From an uncultured Eubacterium sp. (GTDB lineage: Bacteria > Bacillota > Clostridia > Lachnospirales > Lachnospiraceae): DNA of 7,654 nucleotides. The notes beneath the pieces were generated by a model. It was not told where the DNA came from and ran no database searches. It saw only the letters and a program-made list of their open reading frames with translations. The stretch is taken from positions 1-7,654 of the forward strand of contig CAJGDH010000087.1 of NCBI GenBank assembly GCA_904502145.1. The letters are read 5' to 3'. The position numbers and the translations under genes are program-made. This document shows, one piece after another, positions 1-5,053 of the stretch (within the stretch, counting starts at the first letter, position 1; every line of letters begins with the position of its first letter).

Positions 1-421
1 GTTCACGAAAGGACCCCAGGCCACCGCAAAACATATCCTGATGCCCACGGAGGAAGGTATCCTTCAGGCGAAGGAAGAGATCTCCTCCGGGGAGAAGACA
101 TTTGAGGAAGCTGCCAGGGAGTATTCCACCTGTCCTTCCGCCCAGCAGGGAGGCAATCTGGGTACTTTCGGCAGAGGCCAGATGGTTCCGGAGTTTGACA
201 AGGCAGTCTTTGAGGGGAAAGTCAATGAACTGATCGGGCCCGTGAAGACACAGTTCGGTTACCATCTGATCCATATCGATGACCTGACGGAGGGTACAGT
301 GGCTGCATTTGATGAGGTATGGCCCCAGATCATGACTCAGCTGACCAACGAAAAGCAGAATAAGAGATATATGGAACTGCGGAAGGAAATGGTGGAAAAA
401 TACGGGCTGGAGTTCAGATAA
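1..421 (+). CDS. Parvulin-type peptidyl-prolyl cis-trans isomerase (PrsA/PpiC family), 5'-truncated
   Basis: This is the C-terminal part of a rotamase that catalyses cis-trans isomerisation of X-Pro bonds; secreted relatives (PrsA) assist folding outside the membrane. The reading frame is open from base 2, giving 139 visible codons, so the ATG at 41 is an internal methionine and not the start. The parvulin domain spans about visible residues 7-93. It begins with AKHILM, whose His11 matches the conserved active-site histidine, continues through FEEAAREYSTCPS, GGNLGTFGRGQMVPEF and GPVKTQFGYHLIHI, and includes the second conserved His (about 88). About 45 charged residues follow, ending at TAA 419-421. 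Residues FTKGPQ before the domain look like the end of a longer N-terminal region, as in foldases of 240 or more residues, rather than a stand-alone small PpiC. Whether the protein has a signal peptide or lipobox cannot be seen. In clostridia a gene of this type often lies near mfd, upstream of the hup/rqcP/divIC region. The family call is firm; the cellular location is unknown. Confidence 0.93.
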   Translation, partial: FTKGPQATAKHILMPTEEGILQAKEEISSGEKTFEEAAREYSTCPSAQQGGNLGTFGRGQMVPEFDKAVFEGKVNELIGPVKTQFGYHLIHIDDLTEGTVAAFDEVWPQIMTQLTNEKQNKRYMELRKEMVEKYGLEFR

Positions 422-468
422 CAGCCGGCCTGTGTCTGATTTTTCTGAAAAATGTAGCTTGTTCCTAT

Positions 469-496
469 TTCCTTTTCCCGGTGAAAGGGTTATAAT
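469..496 (+). promoter_or_regulatory. Probable sigma-A promoter of fba
   Basis: A perfect -10 hexamer TATAAT lies at 491-496. The best -35 at 16-bp spacing is TTCCTT (469-474), a poor match to TTGACA, so the -35 box is weak. Transcription would start near 503, giving a leader of about 48 bases with a GGAGG ribosome binding site at 537-541. The -35 region overlaps a short dyad, CCTTT at 471-475 and AAAGG at 484-488, which could bind a regulator. Confidence 0.65.
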
Positions 497-550
497 AGAG
501 TCAGTTTTAACACTATATATTTCTTATTTATTAAATGGAGGTAATCAATT

Positions 551-1417
551 ATGGCATTAGTATCAGCAAAAGAAATGCTTCAGAAAGCAAAAGCAGGACA
601 TTATGCAGTGGGTGCGTTCAACATCAACAACCTTGAGTGGACAAAAGCTATCCTTCAGACAGCTGAAGAGTGCAAATCCCCTGTTATCCTTGCTGTTTCT
701 GAGGGAGCAGGAAAATATATGACAGGTTACAAGACAATCGTGGGAATGGTTAAAGGAATGCTTGAGGAACTCAACATCACCGTACCGGTTGCCCTTCACC
801 TTGACCACGGTTCCTTCGCCGGCGCAAAAGCCTGCATCAACGCCGGATTCTCCAGCGTTATGTTTGACGGTTCCGCTCTTCCTTTCGATGAGAATATCGA
901 GAAGACAAAGATCCTTGTTGACGCATGCGGCGTTCTCGGTATCTCCCTTGAAGCTGAGGTCGGCTCCATCGGCGGAGAAGAAGACGGTGTGATCGGCCAG
1001 GGTGAATGCGCAGATCCTCAGGAATGCAAGACCATCGCTGATCTTGGCATTGATATGCTTGCCTGCGGTATCGGCAACATTCACGGAAAATATCCGGAAA
1101 ACTGGCAGGGATTGAGATTCGACGTTCTTGACAACATCCAGGCCCTTACCGGAGATATGCCTTTGGTACTGCACGGCGGCACAGGCATCCCGGATGACCA
1201 GATCAAGAAAGCCATCGCACTGGGCGTTTCCAAGATCAACGTTAACACAGAGTGCCAGCTGGTGTTTGCTGAGGCTACACGTGCTTACATCGAGGCAGGC
1301 AAAGACCTTCAGGGCAAGGGATTTGACCCGCGTAAGCTTCTGGCTCCCGGCGCTGAGGCAATCAAGGCAAAAGTTAAAGAGAAGATGGAGATCTTCGGTT
1401 CCATCGGCAAAGCCTGA
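551..1417 (+). CDS. fba: Class II fructose-1,6-bisphosphate aldolase
   Basis: This cytoplasmic, zinc-dependent enzyme of glycolysis and gluconeogenesis reversibly cleaves fructose 1,6-bisphosphate to dihydroxyacetone phosphate and glyceraldehyde 3-phosphate. At 288 residues it fits the short class II form. Visible motifs are: GAFNINN near residues 21-27; HLDHG at 83-87, with Asp85 as likely catalytic acid/base and His86 as zinc ligand; EAEVGSIGGEEDG from 134, an acidic metal-proximal loop; GNIHGKY with His178; LVLHGGTGIP with His208 as third zinc ligand; and INVNTE at 229-234, which with GGTG contacts the phosphate. The ATG at 551 is supported by GGAGG at 537-541, 9 bases upstream. The gene is monocistronic, with its own promoter and a strong terminator. 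Its codon use (CGT, GGC, few AGG) differs from that of tilS nearby, as expected for a highly expressed gene. Tagatose-bisphosphate aldolases (GatY/KbaY) share the fold and cannot be excluded by motif alone, but the sequence reads as the usual Lachnospiraceae Fba. Confidence 0.96.
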   Translation: MALVSAKEMLQKAKAGHYAVGAFNINNLEWTKAILQTAEECKSPVILAVSEGAGKYMTGYKTIVGMVKGMLEELNITVPVALHLDHGSFAGAKACINAGFSSVMFDGSALPFDENIEKTKILVDACGVLGISLEAEVGSIGGEEDGVIGQGECADPQECKTIADLGIDMLACGIGNIHGKYPENWQGLRFDVLDNIQALTGDMPLVLHGGTGIPDDQIKKAIALGVSKINVNTECQLVFAEATRAYIEAGKDLQGKGFDPRKLLAPGAEAIKAKVKEKMEIFGSIGKA

Positions 1418-1450
1418 TCGCACAGACCGCATACAGATAATTGAATGAAC

Positions 1451-1506
1451 AATGCCGGTATAACCGACAGCCCCCAGGGCCTGTGTCGGATATACCGGCA
1501 TTTTTT
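1451..1506 (+). terminator. Rho-independent terminator of fba
   Basis: The arms AATGCCGGTATA (1451-1462) and TATACCGGCATT (1491-1502) pair perfectly over 12 bp. After an A/A mismatch the stem continues with CCGACA (1464-1469) and TGTCGG (1484-1489), and GCCC/GGGC (1470-1473, 1477-1480) can pair at the tip. A run of six T follows at 1501-1506. It lies 34 bases after the fba stop. On the minus strand the same hairpin could help stop rqcP transcripts, but the U-rich tail there is poor. Confidence 0.92.
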
Positions 1507-1508
1507 CT

Positions 1509-1553
1509 GCACATATTTCAATTTTAATCTGCAAACATTTCAGTTTTAATCCG
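1509..1553. repeat. Two tandem imperfect 23-base direct repeats
   Basis: Positions 1509-1531 and 1531-1553 align over 23 bases with 4 mismatches and a 22-base period. The shared core reads ATTTCA-N-TTTTAATC-N-G. The repeat lies between the convergent 3' ends of fba and rqcP, past the fba terminator. It is too short and too few in copy number for a CRISPR or known repeat family; a small slippage duplication or a paired binding site are the simplest readings. Confidence 0.6.
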
Positions 1554-1577
1554 GCCGTCAGACTCAGCCCCGGGATC

Positions 1578-1817
1578 TCACAGATAGCGGAAGAGTTCGC
1601 GGGCTTCATCTTTCCTGGCGGTCTCCTTCACATCCAGAACCTCCGCTTTCACGGTGCGGCTGCCGAACGCGATCTCCAGGATATCCCCTTCCTTCACGTT
1701 GAGGCTGGCTTTTGCCACTTTTCCGTTGACGGTGACTCTGCCGGCGTCGCAGGCTTCGTTGGCCACGGTTCTCCGTTTGATCAGCCTGGACACCTTCAAA
1801 AATTTATCCAATCGCAA
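1578..1817 (-). CDS. rqcP: S4-domain RNA-binding protein RqcP (YabO/Hsp15-like)
   Basis: This small protein of 79 residues consists almost entirely of an S4 RNA-binding fold. In Bacillus subtilis the homologue RqcP (YabO) binds stalled 50S subunits and works with RqcH to add C-terminal alanine tails to nascent chains in ribosome-associated quality control. Characteristic S4 features are RLDKFLKVSRLIKRRTVANEACDAGRVTVNGKVAKA near the N-terminus, with many basic residues for rRNA contact, then a VKEGDILEI strand and a short charged tail ending LFRYL. The frame stays open upstream to an ATG at 1859, but that would add 14 residues absent from the family and has no good ribosome binding site. The TTG at 1817 is preceded by a perfect AAGGAGG and places RLDKF immediately after the initiator, as in relatives, so I chose it. 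It is the second gene after hup on the minus strand. In B. subtilis this gene is followed by yabP and yabQ; neither is here. Confidence 0.9.
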   Translation of the reverse strand: MRLDKFLKVSRLIKRRTVANEACDAGRVTVNGKVAKASLNVKEGDILEIAFGSRTVKAEVLDVKETARKDEARELFRYL

Positions 1818-1823
1818 GTTTTT

Positions 1824-1830
1824 CCTCCTT
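1824..1830 (-). promoter_or_regulatory. Ribosome binding site fixing the TTG start of rqcP
   Basis: The minus strand reads AAGGAGG, a full match to the anti-Shine-Dalgarno sequence, followed by a 6-base spacer (AAAAAC) and TTG at 1817-1815. The spacing is ideal and decides in favour of this start over the ATG at 1859. Confidence 0.88.
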
Positions 1831-1850
1831 ATTTGCCTTTCTGCCATAGA

Positions 1851-1884
1851 AAAAGCCACCGCTCTGTAAAAACAAAGGGTGGCT
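1851..1884 (-). terminator. Terminator-like hairpin between hup and rqcP
   Basis: On the minus strand AGCCACC (1884-1878) pairs with GGTGGCT (1860-1854) across a 17-base loop, and the T run at 1854-1851 (whose first T closes the stem) then breaks into CTATGG. It starts about 15 bases after the hup stop. The 7-bp stem, long loop and short U tail suggest partial termination, letting hup be made in excess while some transcripts read on into rqcP. No separate rqcP promoter is evident. Confidence 0.7.
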
Positions 1885-1898
1885 CATTGATAATCAGA

Positions 1899-2174
1899 TT
1901 AGTTGTTAACCTTCTCCTTTAAAGCTTTCATTGCTTTGAACTTGGGAGCCTTGGAAGCCGGGATGGTGATGGTCTCTTTTGTTCTCGGGTTGATTCCCTC
2001 ACGCTCTGCTCTCTCGCTCACTTCAAATGTACCAAAGCCTGCAAGCTGGATCTTCTCGCCTTTGCTGAGCTCGTCACCGACTACTTCGATGAAAGCCTTT
2101 AATGCGGAATCTGCATCTTTTTTTGTTAAAGCTGTCTTTTCTGCAATTGCTGCAACTAATTCTGTTTTATTCAT
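1899..2174 (-). CDS. hup: HU family DNA-binding protein
   Basis: This histone-like nucleoid protein dimerises, binds DNA in the minor groove without strong sequence preference and bends it. The 91-residue length is standard for HU. The N-terminal helices MNKTELVAAIAEKTALTKKDADSALKAF form the dimer body. GFGTF (46-50) is the hallmark turn before the beta arm. The arm carries EREGINPRTKETITIPASKAPKFKA, where the NPRT proline (Pro63) is the DNA-intercalating residue. The ATG at 2174 has TTGGAGG (2187-2181) 6 bases upstream. It is the first gene of a two-gene minus-strand unit with rqcP, driven by a near-consensus promoter, and the hairpin after it suggests much higher expression of hup than of rqcP. 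IHF subunits share the fold, but length, motifs and the likely clostridial host favour HU. Confidence 0.96.
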   Translation of the reverse strand: MNKTELVAAIAEKTALTKKDADSALKAFIEVVGDELSKGEKIQLAGFGTFEVSERAEREGINPRTKETITIPASKAPKFKAMKALKEKVNN

Positions 2175-2233
2175 GACAATCCTCCAAATATCTTTGTTTA
2201 ATCATACTCTGACCTATATCAGCATCTCTAATA

Positions 2234-2262
2234 TTTATAAAGGTTTCCGGGGTATTTGTCAA
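2234..2262 (-). promoter_or_regulatory. Strong sigma-A promoter of hup
   Basis: On the minus strand TTGACA (2262-2257) is followed by a 17-base spacer and TATAAA (2239-2234). The start point should be near 2227, giving a leader of about 50 bases. The match suits the abundance expected of HU. Confidence 0.88.
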
Positions 2263-2300
2263 GATGTTTCTATGGGTTTTCAGGGATTATTTTGGCTTGT

Positions 2301-2331
2301 TTTCGGGGAAATGTTCAGCCCGCTCCCGAAA
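2301..2331. repeat. Inverted repeat between the divergent hup and divIC promoters
   Basis: TTTCGGG (2301-2307) and CCCGAAA (2325-2331) form a 7-bp dyad with a 17-base gap. It sits upstream of both promoters, about 40 bases before the hup -35 box and 15 before the divIC -35 box. The left arm is part of TTTCGGGGAAA, which recurs twice after ftsH. A regulator site is possible; nothing here identifies the protein. Confidence 0.5.
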
Positions 2332-2345
2332 CTGCAGAAAACGGA

Positions 2346-2374
2346 TTGAAAAAAACACAAAGAAGGATTAAAAT
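2346..2374 (+). promoter_or_regulatory. Sigma-A promoter of divIC
   Basis: TTGAAA (2346-2351), a 17-base spacer and TAAAAT (2369-2374) match the sigma-A consensus well. The leader would be about 36 bases, ending in GAGGGTGG (2406-2413) before the ATG at 2418. It fires away from the hup promoter. Confidence 0.78.
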
Positions 2375-2417
2375 AAGCTGAAAAGAGCAAAATCCTACAA
2401 GGAATGAGGGTGGAAAT

Positions 2418-2771
2418 ATGCGTGCCAATAAGCGTGCCAGGAAAAAGAACAGCAGACAGTTTAACCAGAGGTTCAGAGGGAGGTTCCTGACCATGAGAGC
2501 AGGGATCATCGCTCTTTTTACTGTACTGATCTTCGCTGTGATCCTCGTCTGCTTTCTGAGGATAAGACAGAGGGCTTCTGACTACCAGAAGACCATCAAT
2601 GAACTTTCCACGGAGATCCAGCAGCTGAAGGAGACCAACAACCGGCTGGAAGAGGAGATGGACAACATCAATTCGGACGAATACATCGAGAAGACTGCCC
2701 GGGAACGGCTCGGCATGGTCAAAGAGGGAGAATACATCCTGAAACAGTCTAAAGAAAGCACGGAGGAGTGA
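2418..2771 (+). CDS. divIC: Septum formation initiator DivIC (FtsB-like)
   Basis: This single-pass membrane protein of the divisome, with DivIB and FtsL, forms the complex that activates septal wall synthesis by FtsW and the division penicillin-binding protein. The 117 residues show the expected order: a very basic cytoplasmic N-terminus (residues 1-27, many Arg/Lys, fixing inside orientation), one membrane helix (about 27-48), and an outer coiled coil (about 53-86, YQKTINELSTEIQQLKETNNRLEEEMDNI). It ends with the DivIC-type motif YIEKTARERLGMVKEGEYI (89-107) and a short acidic tail. The ATG at 2418 has a G-rich binding site (GAGGGTGG) at 2406-2413. In B. subtilis the same gene follows rqcP, yabP and yabQ; here it has its own promoter and is divergent from hup-rqcP. 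Sequence cannot separate DivIC from FtsL on the fold alone, but the C-terminal motif and the synteny favour DivIC. Confidence 0.92.
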   Translation: MRANKRARKKNSRQFNQRFRGRFLTMRAGIIALFTVLIFAVILVCFLRIRQRASDYQKTINELSTEIQQLKETNNRLEEEMDNINSDEYIEKTARERLGMVKEGEYILKQSKESTEE

Positions 2772-2815
2772 GGATATTTTCTTCTGCCGGGTAGTTTTTC
2801 CCGGTGAATCCTTCC

Positions 2816-2844
2816 TTGACAAAGGATTGAACAAGTGGTATATT
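2816..2844 (+). promoter_or_regulatory. Strong promoter of the tRNA-Met gene
   Basis: TTGACA (2816-2821) and TATATT (2839-2844) are separated by 17 bases, and TGG directly before the -10 box gives an extended -10. Transcription would begin near 2851, about 9 bases before the mature tRNA. A small hairpin (CCGGG 2787-2791, CCCGG 2800-2804) lies just upstream, after divIC, but has no T run and is not a convincing divIC terminator. Confidence 0.88.
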
Positions 2845-2859
2845 AGAGCTCGTGAGTGC

Positions 2860-2933
2860 GGCGGGATAGCTCAGTTGGCTAGAGCATACGGTTCATACCC
2901 GTAGTGTCGCTGGTTCGAATCCAGTTCCCGCTA
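2860..2933 (+). tRNA. tRNA-Met (CAU), elongator type
   Basis: A complete cloverleaf of 74 bases can be folded. The acceptor arm is GGCGGGA (2860-2866) with TCCCGCT (2926-2932), closed by a G-U pair, plus discriminator A2933. The D stem is GCTC/GAGC. The anticodon stem is TACGG/CCGTA with loop TTCATAC and anticodon CAT at 2894-2896. The T arm is GCTGG-TTCGAAT-CCAGT. The CCA end is not encoded (CTG follows), so it must be added after transcription. CAU also occurs in initiator tRNA and in tRNA-Ile2. The initiator is unlikely because the anticodon stem lacks the three stacked G-C pairs and position 1 pairs with 72. The loop TTCATAC, in place of the CTCATAA of tRNA-Ile2, and the G1-U72 pair resemble Firmicutes elongator tRNA-Met. 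It has its own promoter and terminator. Confidence 0.93.
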
Positions 2934-2942
2934 CTGCTTTTT

Positions 2943-2975
2943 AACCGCAGATCAGTTCTGCGGTTTTTTGTTTTT
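2943..2975 (+). terminator. Rho-independent terminator of tRNA-Met
   Basis: AACCGCAG (2943-2950) pairs with CTGCGGTT (2958-2965) around a 7-base loop, followed by TTTTGTTTTT (2966-2975). No clear promoter is seen between it and tilS, so the tilS operon may depend on read-through or on a weak promoter I cannot identify. Confidence 0.92.
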
Positions 2976-3040
2976 CCCTGTGGAGAATCTTCATTTTCTG
3001 ACTGGCTTTTGCAGGGAGAAAACTTCCGGGAGGTAGGGTC

Positions 3041-4492
3041 ATGTGGAAGACGATCGATGCCTATGTGAAGAAATACCAGATGATCGGTGAGGGGGACTGC
3101 GTGTTGATCGGATTGTCCGGAGGTCCGGATTCCGTTTATCTTGCCAGGTACCTTCTCCGTCTGAGGGATGAGGGGAAGATAAGCCTACGTGCCCTCCATG
3201 TGAACCATCTTCTGCGGGAGGAGGAGGCAGAGAGGGATGAGGAATTCGTCCGGTCCTTCTGCAGACAGTGGGAGATCCCCTGCCGCATATGCCGGGAGGA
3301 TGTCTTCCGGTACGCGAAAGACCACCGATGCTCGGTGGAAGAAGCGGGAAGGCTGGTGCGCCGGTCCTGCCTCTTCCGATATGCTGAAGAGGAGGGCTGT
3401 ACAAAGATCGCCCTTGCCCACCACAGGGATGACCTGGCGGAGACCATGATCTTCCGGATGATCAGGGGTACGGGGCCTGAAGGCCTGCCCGGGATCCGTC
3501 CGGTGGACGGGAAAATGATCCGCCCCCTTCTGTGCGCAGGCAAAGAGGAGATCATAAGAGAGCTGGATAGGCTGGGACAGGAGTATGTGGAGGATTCCAG
3601 CAACAGTGAGACGGATTACACTAGAAACCGTATCCGCCACATGATCCTGCCGGAGATGGCAGGTATTAATGAGAAGGCGGCCCTCCATCTGGCTGCCCTG
3701 TCCACCCAGGTCCGTCTCCAGAACGATTATGTGGAAAGACAGATGGACAGGCTCTACGATGAGAATGTCAGGGCTTCTTCCAGGGGCACGGAGATCTCTC
3801 TGAAGCATCTGCGGGGCCTGGACATTTTTGAGCAGAAAGAACTGATCCGCAGGATGATCTTCCGGACCGGCGGCAGGAGGAGGGACATTTCCTCCCTCCA
3901 TGTGGACCTGGTCCTGGATCTTCCGGACCGGGGAAGGGGAAAAGGCGTGGACCTCCCCTATGGTCTCAGAGCTCTGCTGGAGGGGGAGAACCTGGTGGTC
4001 CGCAGACGGGACGAAGCCGGCGGAGAGGACATGGGGACGGAATCTGACGGCCGGATGCCATTCTGTGCACAGATCGACAGGGACCGCCTGGAATCCGGGG
4101 AAGAAATCAGGATCGTGACCGGTGAAGGGATGGAATTCCGCTTCCGGCTGGTCTTTGGACCGGCGGAGGAAAATCCGAAAAAGGATTGTGTCGGATACTT
4201 TAATTATGATAAGATAAAAGATAAGCTTCTGCTCAGAAAAAGGCAGGAGGGTGACTATCTTATCTTTGACCGTCTCGGCAGGAAGAAATTGCTGAGAAGG
4301 TATTTGATTGACGAGAAGATTCCTTATGATGTTCGGGGCAGGCTCTGCCTGCTGGCTGAGGAGCATCATATAATATGGGTGCCCGGAAGGAGGATCAGCG
4401 AGGCCTTCAGAGTCCATGAACCAGGCGTGAGGGTCCTTCGTGCCGAGGCAGTTCCCGTCAAAGATCAGCAGGGAGGTAATAAAGAGACATGA
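3041..4492 (+). CDS. tilS: tRNA(Ile)-lysidine synthetase
   Basis: This enzyme uses ATP to attach lysine to C34 of tRNA-Ile(CAU), changing both its decoding (AUG to AUA) and its charging (Met to Ile). The N-terminal PP-loop ATPase domain begins with GLSGGPDS (residues 24-31), followed by LHVNHLLR (52-59), ALAHHRDDLAET (124-135), GLPGIRPVDGKMIRPLL (148-164) and the signature EDSSNSETDYTRNRIRH (184-200). A middle substrate-binding region follows. The C-terminal TilS domain (about 397-460) shows RKRQEGDYL, GRKKLLRRYLIDEKIP and IIWVPGRRISEAFRV. The length of 483 residues is normal for the long form. The ATG at 3041 has GGGAGGT at 3028-3034. The stop overlaps the hpt start by 4 bases (ATGA), implying translational coupling. 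Codon use is rich in AGG and GGG, unlike fba, as expected for modest expression. The identity is secure. Confidence 0.97.
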   Translation: MWKTIDAYVKKYQMIGEGDCVLIGLSGGPDSVYLARYLLRLRDEGKISLRALHVNHLLREEEAERDEEFVRSFCRQWEIPCRICREDVFRYAKDHRCSVEEAGRLVRRSCLFRYAEEEGCTKIALAHHRDDLAETMIFRMIRGTGPEGLPGIRPVDGKMIRPLLCAGKEEIIRELDRLGQEYVEDSSNSETDYTRNRIRHMILPEMAGINEKAALHLAALSTQVRLQNDYVERQMDRLYDENVRASSRGTEISLKHLRGLDIFEQKELIRRMIFRTGGRRRDISSLHVDLVLDLPDRGRGKGVDLPYGLRALLEGENLVVRRRDEAGGEDMGTESDGRMPFCAQIDRDRLESGEEIRIVTGEGMEFRFRLVFGPAEENPKKDCVGYFNYDKIKDKLLLRKRQEGDYLIFDRLGRKKLLRRYLIDEKIPYDVRGRLCLLAEEHHIIWVPGRRISEAFRVHEPGVRVLRAEAVPVKDQQGGNKET

Positions 4493-5040
4493 GTGAAAAG
4501 ATTAGTGTTTTGATTCCGGAAGAGAAAGTGAATGCCAAGATCCAGGAGCTTGGAGAGACCATAAGCAGGGATTATGCCGGCAGGGAAGTACACCTTATCT
4601 GTATCTTAAAGGGAGGCGTATTCTTCGCCTGTGAACTGGCCAAGAGGATCACGGTTCCGGTTTCGATCGACTTTATGCAGGTGTCCAGCTATGAGAACGG
4701 AACCACCAGCTCCGGCATCGTCAGGATCAAGAAGGACCTTGATGACAGCCTGGAGGGTAAGGAAGTCCTGATCGTGGAGGATATCATCGATACAGGCAAC
4801 ACATTGTATTACCTCATTCCCGTGCTGATGCAGAGGAAGCCGAAGAACATCAAGCTCTGCGCCCTGCTCAACAAGCAGGACCGCAGGCTCAAGGATGTGG
4901 AGATACACTATCTGGGCTTTGACATCCCGGATGAGTTCGTCGTGGGATACGGACTGGATTACGCACAGAAATACCGGAATCTTCCTTATATCGGTGTCGT
5001 GGAACTGGAGGAGGAGACCGGGGATCCCGATCAGGCATAG
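4489..5040 (+). CDS. hpt: Hypoxanthine phosphoribosyltransferase
   Basis: This cytoplasmic purine salvage enzyme converts hypoxanthine (and usually guanine) plus PRPP to IMP or GMP and pyrophosphate. The 183 residues match the family. Visible elements are: LKGG at 40-43, the PPi-binding loop; the flexible active-site loop SSYENGTTSSG at 66-76; the PRPP-binding signature VLIVEDIIDTGNTL at 93-106, with acidic pair Glu97-Asp98; LNKQDRR at 127-133, with the lysine expected to contact the purine ring; and FVVGYGLDYAQKYRNLPYIG at 150-169. The start overlaps the tilS stop by 4 bases, and GGGAGGT (4471-4477) lies 11 bases upstream, a long spacing that fits coupled translation. In B. subtilis the order tilS-hprT-ftsH is the same, and HprT is reported to interact with TilS and FtsH there; whether that holds here is inference. 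Confidence 0.96.
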   Translation: MSEKISVLIPEEKVNAKIQELGETISRDYAGREVHLICILKGGVFFACELAKRITVPVSIDFMQVSSYENGTTSSGIVRIKKDLDDSLEGKEVLIVEDIIDTGNTLYYLIPVLMQRKPKNIKLCALLNKQDRRLKDVEIHYLGFDIPDEFVVGYGLDYAQKYRNLPYIGVVELEEETGDPDQA

Positions 5041-5047
5041 AGAGGAG
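5041..5047 (+). promoter_or_regulatory. Ribosome binding site fixing the TTG start of ftsH
   Basis: AGAGGAG at 5041-5047, followed by a 6-base spacer, places initiation at TTG 5054-5056. The frame is open back to an ATG at 4895 inside hpt, but that upstream part lacks any FtsH character. The next downstream ATG codons lie inside the first membrane helix without a binding site. Confidence 0.85.
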
Positions 5048-5053
5048 ATATCG

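Noticed and set aside
439..453. ATTTTT-CTG-AAAAAT hairpin as terminator of the parvulin gene
   Set aside because: The stem is only A-T pairs with a 3-base loop and no T run after it; too weak to call.
563..1609. Long open frame (348 codons) on the minus strand opposite fba
   Set aside because: It lies antisense to a clear aldolase, has a Cys/Ser-rich composition with no recognisable domain and no ribosome binding site, and is explained by the codon bias of fba.
1818..1859. ATG at 1859 as start of rqcP
   Set aside because: It lies inside the terminator-like hairpin with no binding site, and the extra 14 residues are not part of the S4 family. The TTG at 1817 has a perfect site.
2860..2933. 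tRNA-Ile2 (CAU, TilS substrate) as identity of the tRNA
   Set aside because: The anticodon loop TTCATAC and G1-U72 acceptor pair resemble elongator tRNA-Met rather than tRNA-Ile2, whose loop is normally CTCATAA.
3185..4417. Open frame of 410 codons antisense to tilS
   Set aside because: It is a shadow of tilS: no domain, no binding site, and proline/histidine/glutamine-rich composition typical of reverse-strand readings.
4895..5053. ATG-initiated N-terminal extension of FtsH by 53 residues
   Set aside because: It would overlap hpt out of frame over almost 150 bases. The extension is not FtsH-like, and the TTG at 5054 has a proper binding site and starts just before the first membrane helix.
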